Translations under genes and position numbers: made by a program
In this document: in pieces, positions 16,412 to 26,100 of the stretch
Layout of the letters: each line of letters starts with the position of its first letter
How positions within the stretch are numbered: the first letter of the stretch is position 1
Source of the DNA: Aquisphaera giovannonii
GTDB lineage: Bacteria > Planctomycetota > Planctomycetia > Isosphaerales > Isosphaeraceae
DNA: 64,000 bases
Assembly: GCF_008087625.1 (NCBI RefSeq)
Contig: NZ_CP042997.1
Span: 9,300,001 to 9,364,000, forward strand
Direction of reading: 5' to 3'
Notes under the pieces: model-generated
Seen by the model: only the letters and a program-made list of their open reading frames with translations
What the model was told of the DNA's origin: nothing
The model's database searches: none

Positions 16412-19174
16412 ATGCTCTGCCATCGACGATGGATCTCCCTCGTGGGACTGCTCACCTTCCTCGGCGTCGCGGAGCCGGCGCTGGCCCAGCGCGGGCGGGG
16501 CGGCGGCGGGAGACCGGCCGGCGGCGGGAGGCCGGCCGGCGGGATGGCCCGGCCGGGGGGGGGCATGGCGAGGCCCGGCGGCGGGATGGCCCGGCCCAAC
16601 ATGGGCGGCATGACCCGGCCGAGCATGCCCGCGAACCGGCCCGCGATGGCCGCCCGCCCGAGCATGCCCATGAACCGGCCCAACATGGGCGGCATGACCC
16701 GGCCCAACATGGGCGGCATGGCCCGACCCAATCCCGGGGGCATGGCCCGGCCCAACTTCCCCGCCAATCGGCCCAACCCCGGCGGCATGACGCGGCCAGC
16801 GATCCCGGGCGGCGGCCTCGGCGGGAACAGGCCGGGGATCCCGGGCAATCGGCCCGGGCTCCCGGGCGGTGGTGGGATCGGTGGCAATCGGCCCGGTATT
16901 GGCGGTGGTGGGATCGGCGGCAATCGGCCCGGGATCGGCGGGAACCGGCCCGGGATCGGCGGGAACCGGCCCGGCCTCCCCGGCGGCGGCGGGATCGGGG
17001 GAAATCGGCCCGGGCTCCCGGGCGGCGGCATCGGCGGCAACCGGCCGGGCATCCCGGGCAATCGGCCCGGGCTCCCGGGCGGTGGTGGGATCGGAGGGAA
17101 TCGGCCCGGCGTCCCCGGCGGCGGGATCGGAGGGAATCGGCCCGGCCTCGGCGGCAACCGCCCCGGACTTCCGGGCGGCGGCGGCATCGGCGGCAATCGC
17201 CCCGGGCTCGGCGGTGGCGGCATCGGCGGCAATCGCCCCGGGCTCGGCGGTGGCGGCATCGGGGGGAATCGGCCCGGCATCCCCGGCGGCAATCGGCCGG
17301 GCATCCCGGGCAATCGGCCGGGCATCCCGGGCAATCGGCCGGGCGGCGGCTGGGCCGGCGGCGGCTGGGGAGGCGGGACGAGGCCCCCGTGGGCCGGCGG
17401 CGGCAACCGCCCCGGCATCCCGGGTGGCGGCGTACGGCCTCCGTGGAACGGGGGAGGCAATCGCCCCGGATGGGCCGGCGGCGGCAATCGTCCCGGCCAG
17501 GGCGGCGGGGGAGTCCGGCCTCCCTGGAATGGCAACGGCAATCGTCCCGGATGGGCCGGCGGCGGCAACCGCCCGGGGTGGGCCGGCGGCAATCGTCCCG
17601 GCTGGGCGGGAGGCAACCGCCCGGGCTGGGCGGGTGGCAATCGGCCCGGCTGGGCCGGGGGCAATCGCCCGGGCGTCAACGGCAACTGGGGCAACGGCAA
17701 CTGGGGCATCGGCGGCGGGAATAACATCAACTCCGGCAACACCAACATCTTCAACAACACGAATGTTGTGAACAACAGAGTGAACAACAACGTGTGGAGG
17801 GGCGGCGGCGGCTGGGGCAGGGGCGGCTGGGGCGGCGGCGGCTGGGGTGGAGGAGGCTGGGGCGGCGGCTGGGGCGGGCCCGGCCTCGGCTGGGGCGGCG
17901 GCTGGGGGCCCGGCCTAGGCTGGGGCGGCGGCTATGGCGGCTGGGGCTGGGGCGGCAACGGCTTCTGGAGCGGCTTCGGCACCGGCGCGCTCACCGCGTT
18001 CGGCCTCGGGGCGCTCGGGACGGTGGTCAGCTCGCCCGTGTACTCGGCCGGGTACGGCGTCTACGACTACTTCCCCACCTGGGGCGTCAGCAACTATTCG
18101 AGCTGGGGGATCGGCTCGGTGGCGAGCGACTGGCTGTACAGCGGCTACACCAACCCGTATTACGGGGCGGTGGTCGCCGCGCAGCCCGCCCAGCAGACGA
18201 CGATCGTCTACGACTACAGCCAGCCGATCAACGTCGCCGCCGCCGCGGCCCAGCCCGCGCCCGCCACGGCGGAGGCGGCGGCCGCCGTGGAGGCCACCGC
18301 CTCGACGGACGAGCAGCTCTTCGCCACCGCGCGAGACGCCTTCAAGGCCGGCGACTATCCCAGGGCCCTGGACCTCGCCGACAGGGTCATCAAGGACGAG
18401 CCGAACATGCCGGCCGTCCACGAATTCCGCGCCCTCTGCCTGTTCGCGCTGAAGCGCTACGACGAGGCGGCGGCCGTGGATTACGCCGTGCTCTCCGCCG
18501 GACCCGGCTGGAACTGGGAGACGCTCGTCGGGCTCTACCCCGACGTGGACACCTACACGAACCAGGTCCGCGCCCTGGAGGCCGCGGTGAAGGCCAACCC
18601 CGCGGCGCCCGCGCCCAACTTCCTGCTGGCCTACCACTACATGACCCAGGGCCACCAGGACGCCGCCGCCGCCCAGTTCCAGAAGGTGACGACCCTCCAG
18701 CCCGACGACAAGCTGTCCCTGTCCTTCGTCAAGGCGCTGAAGAAGGTCGCCGAGCAGCCCGCCGAGGCGCCGACGCCGACCTCCGACAACACCGCCCTCG
18801 CGGCCAATGCGAACGCCGCCCCGAACGGGGACGCGAGCCCGCCCGCGGAGGCCACGGCCGCCGAGGACGAGCCCCCGCCGCCCCCGCCGCCGGCCAACCT
18901 GGTCGGCACCTGGAAGGCGAAGCCCAACGCCGACCTGGGCATCACGCTGACGCTCAAGCCCGATGGCGAGTTCTCCTGGGAGGTCGACAACAAGGGCCAG
19001 AAGCAGACCCTGACCGGCCGCGCCGGGTTCAAGGACGGCACCCTCGCCCTCCTCCAGCCCGAGGGCCCGCCGCTCGTCGGCAAGGTCACCGAGAAGGGCG
19101 CCGGGTCGTTCCTCTTCGCCCCGCCCAGCGGCTCCAACCAGCCGGAGGCGGGCCTGACGTTCAGCAAGTCGTAG
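16412..19174 (+). CDS. Secreted Gly-rich NRPG-repeat protein with TPR and lipocalin-like C-terminus
   Basis: The product has 920 residues. A signal peptide (1-25) is followed by about 400 residues of low-complexity repeats. These begin as GGMARP/NMGGMTRP units, then become tens of GGNRPGI/L/W PG-type units, then an Asn-rich hinge and a GGWG-rich stretch (to about 520). A hydrophobic or structural segment follows. A TPR-like region (about 630-770) includes FATARDAFKAGDYPRALDLADRVI. The last part is a compact beta domain starting NLVGTWKAKP (about 830-920). Gly-rich secreted proteins are often structural or adhesive, so a surface or matrix role is inferred. The repeats are DNA-level direct repeats too, so length variation between strains is expected. 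Confidence 0.8.
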   Translation: MLCHRRWISLVGLLTFLGVAEPALAQRGRGGGGRPAGGGRPAGGMARPGGGMARPGGGMARPNMGGMTRPSMPANRPAMAARPSMPMNRPNMGGMTRPNMGGMARPNPGGMARPNFPANRPNPGGMTRPAIPGGGLGGNRPGIPGNRPGLPGGGGIGGNRPGIGGGGIGGNRPGIGGNRPGIGGNRPGLPGGGGIGGNRPGLPGGGIGGNRPGIPGNRPGLPGGGGIGGNRPGVPGGGIGGNRPGLGGNRPGLPGGGGIGGNRPGLGGGGIGGNRPGLGGGGIGGNRPGIPGGNRPGIPGNRPGIPGNRPGGGWAGGGWGGGTRPPWAGGGNRPGIPGGGVRPPWNGGGNRPGWAGGGNRPGQGGGGVRPPWNGNGNRPGWAGGGNRPGWAGGNRPGWAGGNRPGWAGGNRPGWAGGNRPGVNGNWGNGNWGIGGGNNINSGNTNIFNNTNVVNNRVNNNVWRGGGGWGRGGWGGGGWGGGGWGGGWGGPGLGWGGGWGPGLGWGGGYGGWGWGGNGFWSGFGTGALTAFGLGALGTVVSSPVYSAGYGVYDYFPTWGVSNYSSWGIGSVASDWLYSGYTNPYYGAVVAAQPAQQTTIVYDYSQPINVAAAAAQPAPATAEAAAAVEATASTDEQLFATARDAFKAGDYPRALDLADRVIKDEPNMPAVHEFRALCLFALKRYDEAAAVDYAVLSAGPGWNWETLVGLYPDVDTYTNQVRALEAAVKANPAAPAPNFLLAYHYMTQGHQDAAAAQFQKVTTLQPDDKLSLSFVKALKKVAEQPAEAPTPTSDNTALAANANAAPNGDASPPAEATAAEDEPPPPPPPANLVGTWKAKPNADLGITLTLKPDGEFSWEVDNKGQKQTLTGRAGFKDGTLALLQPEGPPLVGKVTEKGAGSFLFAPPSGSNQPEAGLTFSKS

Positions 19175-19316
19175 CCCGGTCGCCGCGACGGGCGGCGATC
19201 CCGTCATCCGGCGCGAGACACGCCCCCGACGTCGCATGCCTCATGCCGCCGGGGGTGGTCATCGCGTCGGGCGCCGAGGGGTCCGGTCTTCATCCGCCAC
19301 GCGACCGCGATGCGGC

Positions 19317-20579
19317 CTACGAGGTCGGCGGCCGGCCCTGCGCGTCGAGGTCCTCGAGCAAAGCTCGATACCGCTTCGGATCCCAGGGAAGCCGGAACTC
19401 CAGGCCGACGTCCATGAGCCGGCCGTCATGGAAGGGCTCCCGGTTCCAGACCGGGGCGCGGCCGATCGCCCGGAGGGCCTCCGCCTGCTCGGCGGTCAGC
19501 CGGGCCGGGTCCACCTGGGGGAAGCCGGACGGCGGGACCATCCGGGTGGGGATGGCCCCGCGGTCGGGGAAGACGACGCCCAGCAGGGCCGCGAACAGAT
19601 CCGGGCCGCCCATGGGCTCGGCGACCCTCTCCGCCGCGCGGCCGAGCGCGGCGAGGTTCGCCGCGGTGGGCTCCGGCCGGACGTGCCGGAGCACGGCGCT
19701 CGCGTGGGCGCCGAGGCCCAGCCAGTGCCAGGGGATCGTGGCCCCCATGGCGGTCGTCGCGGCCAGGTCCTGGACCGCCTCCAGCAGGACGGTGAGGGCC
19801 TCGCCGGGGATCGCGGGCCCGAGGAGCACGCCCAGCGAGATGGCGGCGGCGAGGCGGACCAGTTCCGGGCGGTCGGGCGCGAGCTCGCCGCGCATCCAGG
19901 TGGCGTCCGAGTCGTCGCGCAGGACATGCCCGAGGATGCCGAGGCCGAGGGTCGCGTTGGCCCGCTCGTCCGGGTCCGCCCCCTCGCGGGCGATCCGACG
20001 GAGGAGCGGGGCCGACGCCCCGCCGGCGGCCGGGAACCAGGCCAGGGCCTTCGCGGCCGCGATCCGGACGCCTCTGTCCCCGTCGTTCGTCAGCTCCTGA
20101 AAGACATACACGCGCCGGAGCACAGCCTCGTAGGCATCCTTCTCCCAGAGCAGGTTCAGGAGCCCGGGATCGTGATCGTCCTCCTCTTCTGGATCGGTCG
20201 CGCGGAGCTCGTCGGGATCGATCTCCTGCCACGGCACCTCCCCCTCGGCGAACGCCGCAAACGGGTCGAACCCGAGCGGCACATGCCATTCCTGGTATCC
20301 CACCGCGAGGCTCGCCAGCAGGTCGATCAGCGGCGCCCGGTCCTGCGTCCCCGGGGCCTCCAGCACGTCGAACAGGAACGGCACGGCCGGCGCGCTCGCC
20401 CGGTACCTCGAGCCCTGGTGGCAGATGGTCCATTGCAGGTCGCCCAGGCCCTTCCGCCGGGCCTCCGCGTCCGTGGAGAGGAGCGCGCGGAGGAAGCCGG
20501 GGACGTCGCCGGCCCGCCCGTAGGCGTGGGAGAGCCGGGCCCAACCCACGCCGTCCAGGCGATCGAGGGGCGACGCCAT
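19317..20579 (-). CDS. HEAT-like repeat protein
   Basis: This 420-residue, mostly helical protein has HEAT-like repeats, for example RGVRIAAAKALAWFP and ERANATLGLGILGHVL. It contains an acidic run (DPEEEDDHD) near residue 150. It has no signal peptide and no enzyme motif; proteins of this type are binding scaffolds. ATG at 20579 is supported by a strong GGGGAGGTG site that lies inside the end of the upstream esterase gene, whose TGA at 20582-20584 is only two bases before this start. The two genes are therefore almost certainly one transcript with coupled translation. Confidence 0.82.
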   Translation of the reverse strand: MASPLDRLDGVGWARLSHAYGRAGDVPGFLRALLSTDAEARRKGLGDLQWTICHQGSRYRASAPAVPFLFDVLEAPGTQDRAPLIDLLASLAVGYQEWHVPLGFDPFAAFAEGEVPWQEIDPDELRATDPEEEDDHDPGLLNLLWEKDAYEAVLRRVYVFQELTNDGDRGVRIAAAKALAWFPAAGGASAPLLRRIAREGADPDERANATLGLGILGHVLRDDSDATWMRGELAPDRPELVRLAAAISLGVLLGPAIPGEALTVLLEAVQDLAATTAMGATIPWHWLGLGAHASAVLRHVRPEPTAANLAALGRAAERVAEPMGGPDLFAALLGVVFPDRGAIPTRMVPPSGFPQVDPARLTAEQAEALRAIGRAPVWNREPFHDGRLMDVGLEFRLPWDPKRYRALLEDLDAQGRPPTS

Positions 20580-20581
20580 GA

Positions 20582-21535
20582 TCACCTCCCCTGCGGCTTC
20601 AGCAGGCCGCCCCGGCGCATCCAGTCCTCGCAACGCTGCGGCCAGGTGGAGCACGGGTCCTCGCTCGCACGCAGGCCGAAGCCGTGGCCGCCGGTCGCGT
20701 AGATGTGCAGCTCGGCCGGGACCTTCGCGGCGCGGAGGGCCTGGAACATGTCGAGGCTGCTCTTGCAGCTCACCGGGTCGTCCGCGGCGTGGGCCAGGAA
20801 CATCGGGGGCGTCGACGAGGTGACGTGCTTGACGGGGTTCTCCGGGTCGTCTTCCCGGTCCAGGTAGCCGGGGTAGATCAGCACGGCGAAGTCCGGCCGG
20901 CAGCTCACCTTGTCGACGTCATCGGCCGCGGGATACGAGCGGCCCTCGGAGTGCGTGGCCGCCCAGGCCGAGAGGTGGCCGCCGGCCGAGAAGCCGAGGA
21001 TGCCGATCCGGCCGGGGTCCAGCCCGAGCTCCCCCGCCCTGCTCCGCACCAGGCTCACGGCGCGCTGGGCGTCCATCAGGGCCTGCACCGGCGGCCTGTC
21101 GTTCGGCGTCCCCTCGCGCCTCGGGACCCGGTACTTCAGGACGATGCCGGTCACGCCGATCGAGTTCAGCCAGCCCGCGACCTCCTCGCCCTCGAGGTCC
21201 CAGGCGAGGATGTGGTACCCGCCCCCCGGCGCGATGATGACCGACGCCCCCATGTCCTTGTCCCTGGCCGGGCGGCGGATCGTGAGCGTGGGATGCGTGA
21301 CGTTGGTGAGCCGCTTGACCTCCCTCTCGCCGGGCTTCGCGTCGACATATTTCTCATCCCCGATGGTTCCCGCCTCGCCGGGGGCCTTGCCAGGCCACAC
21401 GTCGATGGCCGATGATGGTCCGTCGGCCCGCGTCGGGGCGGACGCGGCGCCGCCCAGGAGCAGGGCGAGGGCCAGGGCCAGGGCCGGGGCCGGGAAGGCG
21501 CGGGCGGAGGTCGAGGGAAAGGCGCGTTGTCGCAT
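20582..21535 (-). CDS. Secreted alpha/beta-hydrolase (esterase/acetylxylan-esterase-like)
   Basis: The protein has 317 residues. A signal peptide (about 1-38) is followed by an alpha/beta-hydrolase fold. The nucleophile is Ser183 in GFSAGGH, the oxyanion motif is APGGGYH, an Asp lies in HAADDPVS, and the catalytic His in ATGGHGFG. The pattern fits the BD-FAE/acetylxylan-esterase-like group that removes acyl groups from plant polysaccharides. Substrate is inferred from family only. ATG at 21535 has a GGGGG site upstream and opens the signal peptide; the frame is open further upstream, but that is antisense to the next gene. Confidence 0.88.
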   Translation of the reverse strand: MRQRAFPSTSARAFPAPALALALALLLGGAASAPTRADGPSSAIDVWPGKAPGEAGTIGDEKYVDAKPGEREVKRLTNVTHPTLTIRRPARDKDMGASVIIAPGGGYHILAWDLEGEEVAGWLNSIGVTGIVLKYRVPRREGTPNDRPPVQALMDAQRAVSLVRSRAGELGLDPGRIGILGFSAGGHLSAWAATHSEGRSYPAADDVDKVSCRPDFAVLIYPGYLDREDDPENPVKHVTSSTPPMFLAHAADDPVSCKSSLDMFQALRAAKVPAELHIYATGGHGFGLRASEDPCSTWPQRCEDWMRRGGLLKPQGR

Positions 21536-21631
21536 CGGCGTGCCCCCTATAGACTCGGCGAGGTCGGCGAACGATCCACGGAACGGGACGGACGCGGTAG
21601 TGTAGCAGAACGGGAAGGAGCTCTCATCGGC

Positions 21632-22894
21632 ATGAAGATCCTCGTCATCGGACTCGACGGCGCGAGCCCGGAGCGGCTCCTCGGCGACGAGCGGCTGCAG
21701 ACCCTGCGATACCTGATGGACGCCGGCGGCTACGGGCCGCTCGAGGGCGTCGTCCCGCCGGGCCCGATCCCGGGCTGGGCCTGCCTGGCGACCGGCCGCG
21801 ACCCCGGCGAGCTCGGCGTCTACGGCGAGCTCGACCGAGCCGACCGCTCCTACGCGCCCCCCGCCCCGGCGGACCCCCGGGCCCTCGCCGCGGGCGCCCC
21901 GACGGCCTGGGACCTCCTCGCCCAGGACGGCAGGCCGGCGGTCGCCATCGGCCTGCCGGCCGGGCCCGGCGGGCCCGCCGCCGACGAGGGCGAGGACGCG
22001 ATCCGGGCGGCGAGCCGCCGCCGGTTCGCCGAGGCGCGGAAGGTGCTGGGCGGCGACTGGTCGAGCTGCGTCCTGGCGGACGACGGCCTCGCCCGCGTCC
22101 CCGCCGATGCGGCCGACGGATACCTCCTCCACCTCGACGCCGAGATCGGCGGGCTCCTCGAGCAGCTCGGCGAGGACGCGGTCGTCCTGGTCGCCTCGAC
22201 GTACGGCACGAGGCCCCGGGAGGGCACGTTCGCGGTGAACGACTGGCTCGCCCGCGAGGGCCTGCTCGAGCTCAATCGCCAGCCCCAGGGGCCCGCCCCG
22301 CTCGCCTCGCTCGACGTGAACTGGTCGAGGACGAGCGCCTGGGCCGTCGGCGGCCCGTACGCGCGGATCTACCTGAACGTCCGCGGCCGCGAGCCGCACG
22401 GCATCCTCGAGCCGAAGGACTGCCTGCGGTGCCGCGACGAGCTGGAGGCCCTCCTCTCGTCGGCCGCGGACGAGTCCGGCCGGCCGCTCGCCGCCGCCGT
22501 CCTCCGCCCCGAGGAGGCCTACAAGGGTCTCCGCGGCATCGCCCCCGACCTGATCGTCCGCCCGACCTCCCGCGGCTGGCTCGCCACCGACGGGATCGGC
22601 CTGGGCCCGGCGACCGCCGAGGAAGCCGACCCCCGCCCCCTGCCCCTGCCCACCGCTCGCGGCGCCTTCATCCTCGCCGGCGCGGGGGTCCCGGCCCTCG
22701 GCCCCGTCGAGGACGCCAAGCTGCTGGACCTCGCCCCGACCCTCCTGCACCTCGCCGGCCGACCCGCCCCCGAGGGCCTCCCCGGCCGCTCCCTCGTCGA
22801 CGCCGCCGCCCCGACCGACCGCCCGGGCCCCACCGTCGAGGACGAGGAAGCCCTCGTCCGCGAACGCCTCCGCGGGCTGGGGTACGTCTCCTGA
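21632..22894 (+). CDS. Alkaline-phosphatase-superfamily protein, probably catalytically inactive
   Basis: The 420 residues have the overall layout of type I phosphodiesterase/nucleotide-pyrophosphatase-like proteins: VIGLDGASP at the start (Asp9), an ATGRDPGELGVYGE block, NDWLAREGLL and a PDLIVRP/LDLAPTLLHLAG ending. However, the position where family members carry the nucleophilic Thr before IPxW has Pro45. The usual metal-binding Asp-His of the SDHG-type motif is Thr190-Tyr191 in ASTYGTRP, and the TG...HGI histidine is Leu. These substitutions suggest loss of hydrolysis; the alignment is by eye. A GGGAAGGAG site precedes ATG 21632. The gene is divergent from the esterase. Confidence 0.8.
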   Translation: MKILVIGLDGASPERLLGDERLQTLRYLMDAGGYGPLEGVVPPGPIPGWACLATGRDPGELGVYGELDRADRSYAPPAPADPRALAAGAPTAWDLLAQDGRPAVAIGLPAGPGGPAADEGEDAIRAASRRRFAEARKVLGGDWSSCVLADDGLARVPADAADGYLLHLDAEIGGLLEQLGEDAVVLVASTYGTRPREGTFAVNDWLAREGLLELNRQPQGPAPLASLDVNWSRTSAWAVGGPYARIYLNVRGREPHGILEPKDCLRCRDELEALLSSAADESGRPLAAAVLRPEEAYKGLRGIAPDLIVRPTSRGWLATDGIGLGPATAEEADPRPLPLPTARGAFILAGAGVPALGPVEDAKLLDLAPTLLHLAGRPAPEGLPGRSLVDAAAPTDRPGPTVEDEEALVRERLRGLGYVS

Positions 22895-22940
22895 CCGAGC
22901 GGACCACGGACGGGAAACAGCACAAATACCAACACAAACA

Positions 22941-23115
22941 CAAATACATTTAACCACGGAAAACACGGAAAGCACGGAAGGGGAGAGAGGGAGGGAGAGG
23001 TTGGGCCGGCGTACCGACAACGGCCCACACGCCAGCCCAATCCGTAACATCCCAAACTCTCTTTGAATTCGTATCCTTCCGTGCTTTCCGTGTTTTCCGT
23101 GGTTAAATGTATTTG
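22941..23115. terminator. Perfect 41-bp inverted repeat between convergent genes
   Basis: Arms at 22941-22981 and 23075-23115 are exact reverse complements over 41 bases, separated by 93 bases. They contain AACCACGGAAAACACGGAA and are far more AT-rich than the surroundings. The plus-strand phosphatase-like gene ends at 22894 and the minus-strand cytochrome gene ends at 23144, so the structure lies between two gene ends. A bidirectional terminator is the likely role. It may also be a mobile or dispersed extragenic element. Confidence 0.7.
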
Positions 23116-23143
23116 TATTTTGTTTTACCCCTCCGTGGATCTT

Positions 23144-26100
23144 TCAGCGGCCGAGGCGGTGGATCGTATTGTGGATGGTCCCCGAGATGGGGTGGCCGTC
23201 GGTGGATTGGAGGCGGTAGGTGATCTCCATGCCCATGGTGGGGCGGAGGTCGGGGATGGACAGCGTGAGGGTGCGGCCGTCGGCGGAGAGGCGGGAGGAC
23301 TCGATGGCGAGCGGGCGCTCGTCGTGGTGCTCCGAGCCGTAGTGGACGGTGCGGCGGAGTGACCAGGCCTTCGCCGTGACGCGGCTGGATTCCGCGGACG
23401 CGACGGGGTCGAGCCGGTCCGTGAACGTGACCTCGACGCGGCCCTCCTTCGCGTGCAGGGCGACGGGGAGGCCCATCGGCTTGCCCGTGGCGCGGATGCG
23501 ATAGAACCCGCCCGGCTGCGTCTGGTCGCCGGCCCAGGCGAACAGGCCGCAGGTGTAGAGGCCGCCGTCGTCGGGGTGGAACCGCCCGCGCATGATGCCG
23601 GTGGGGAATCGGGGGAGAGGGAGCGCGCATTCGCCCCCCTGGGCCATGCCGTCCACCGTCTCGCGGAGGACGACGTACGCCTTGCCGTAGCCGTACGAGA
23701 GGCACAGGAGAGAGCGGGAGAGCGGGCTCCATTTCGGGTCCTTGGAGTCCGCCCAGAGGAGCTGCGCGGGGGACCGGTCGAAGGCGTTCGTGATCCAGCA
23801 GAGGGGCTGCTCCATGGCCGAGTCCGAGGGATCGGTCACGTCGGTGTATCCCCACATGTTCCCGTAGAAGCCGCCCTTCTTGACGAGGTTGATCCGGTTC
23901 TTCGGCGTCCAGAAGCCCTCCTGGTCGGAGAGCCAGAACGTGCCGTCGGGGTTGAGGCAGACGCCGTTGGGGGCGCGGAAGCCCGTGGCGAGGATCTCCG
24001 TCGTCCTGCCGTCGGCGCTCACCTTCAGGATCGTGCCGTGCTGCGGCACCGTCGCGGGGAGGCCGTGGCAGGCGGCCTTGGCGTAGTAGAAGTTGCCCGC
24101 GTCGTCGGCCTGCAGGTCCATCGCGAACTCGTGGAAGTGCGTCGTGACCTGGTGATCGTTGTTGAAGTTCTCATAGAAATCGGCCTCGCCGTCGCCGTCC
24201 AGGTCGCGGAGGCGGACGATCTCGTCCCGGCAGCAGACGTAGATGGCGCCGTCGCGGACCTTCAGGCCCAGCGGCTGGAACAGCCCGGAGGCGATCCGGC
24301 GCCAGGTGAGGCCCGACTCGGGACGGTCCACGCCGTCCACGAGCCAGACGTCGCCGTCCCACGAGCAGACGGCCGCGGCGTGCCCGCCGGGCAGGAAGTC
24401 GAAGCCGGAGAGGCGGAGCTGGCAGAGCCACGGGTTGCTCTCCGGCGTGTGCAGCACGTCCGCCGCGAACGGGCCGTCGTCCCTGCCGACCTCCCCGCGG
24501 GCCGCCAGCCGCTCCGGCCACTGGGAGGGTCCGCCCCTCGTGAGCGGCTCGAGCGACTCCGGCGGCGCCGAGAGCCTGGCTCGGTGGTGCAGCTCCGCCG
24601 GGTCGCCGCGTGAGAGCAGCAGCTTGAACCGGCGGGGCTCGGCCGGCGGGACGTGGAGCACGACCTGGCCGCCGCGCGTCTCCAGCTGGGGTCGCGGCCG
24701 CGACGGGTCCTCCTCCGGGAGCACGAGCTCCACCGCCGTCCCCTCGGGCGCGACCCGGAGCAGGGTGCTCGTGGCGGGCGGGCCCATGTCGATCGTCCGC
24801 GAGAAGACCGCGGCGCCCGACGAGAGCGGCCGCTCCAGGCCGGGCATCTCGAGCACCCTCGCCCGGCCGACCGAGTACTCCAAGATCGTCCTGGCGCCGT
24901 GGCGATGCAGGCCGCGATAATGGACGAGCCACGGCGGCAGGGGCCCGTAGCGGCGGCCGTCGCGCGCCTTCGGCCGGGGGTCGTCGAACGCGTAGAGGCC
25001 ATCCGGGCCGCCGTCCCCCGCGACCGCCCAGCCGGGCGTCGCCGGGTTGGCGACCTCGATGCTGCCGACGAGGCGCGGGTGGACGGCGTGCACGCCGTTG
25101 AAGTTGATGCCGTTCCAGTCGATGAAGCCCTCGCCGGTCCAGGCGGCGGCGAACCGCATCGTGTCCTCGTCGTAGAGGATCCACGCGTGCCCGCGGGAGA
25201 CCCCGCCGGGGCCCGGGTCCACGCGGACGGCGATCCCCTTGGGCACGGTGTTGGATCCGTCGCCGTTGCTGACCTCGTAGGTCGCCATCAGGCTGGGGCC
25301 GTAGTCCATCGACGACCACGGCTGGACCTCCACCGGCTCCGGCCCGCGGGAGGTCCCCTTCGGCAGGCCCGCCAGGTAGGCGGCGTCGGGCTCCGCGTAC
25401 TGGCTCCGGTTGTAGGGCTTCAGGTACGCCTCGCGGATGTAGTGGAGGACGTCGTACTTCTGCCGCGGCACCATCCAGGCCTGCGGCGTCATCTGGCCGA
25501 ATCCGAGGCTGAGCGTGCGATAGAGGCTCAGGAAGTCGCTGCCGTTCTTGAAGGTCCCGGACGCGAACCGGAGCGAGGTCGGCAGCGAGCCGGGCCGGTC
25601 CTTCGTGCCGTGGCAGTTGATGCAGACCCGGTTGTAGATCGCCTCGCCCCGCTTGAAGCTGTCCGCGTCCAGGTCGCGGATGAGGCCGGCGTGGTCGATG
25701 TCGCGATCGGCCTCCGGCAGGGGCGAGGCGGCCCGTGCCAGGGCGTCGGCGTCGGGCCGAAGCGCCCGGGCGCGGTCGGGGCCGCCCTCGGCGATCTCCA
25801 TCAGGTAGCGGACCAGGTCCAGGAACTGCGCCCGCGACTCCAGGTTGTTCGCCAGCCCGGCGGGCATGATCGAGGCCCCGCCGACCTTCCGCTGCTCGAC
25901 GTCCGCCCTGGGGATGGCCACGGCCTTGCCGTCCTGCCCCGGGTCGCGGATCGCGAAGGCGTCCGGCGTGTCGACGCCCGGCAGCCCCGCGAAGACGCGG
26001 CCGTCCTCGGTGGCGATCGTCACGGTCTCATATCCGGGCTTGATCACCTTCGAAGGGTCGAGGATGGATTCCACGAGCGCGGGGTCCGCCCCGGGCGCGT

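Noticed and set aside
16800-17340. CRISPR-like array in the Gly-rich repeats
   Set aside because: The repeats are in-frame coding units of uneven length with no unique spacers and no cas genes nearby.
15049-17724. An 891-codon plus-strand frame overlapping two genes
   Set aside because: It reads the SnoaL-like and Gly-rich genes in a wrong frame and gives only Arg/Gly-rich text. The frames with signal peptides are clearly the real ones.
16003-17790. A 595-residue Pro-rich minus-strand frame (PPPGMPGRLPP repeats)
   Set aside because: It mirrors the Gly-rich NRPG repeat array on the other strand; a collagen- or extensin-like reading is an artefact.
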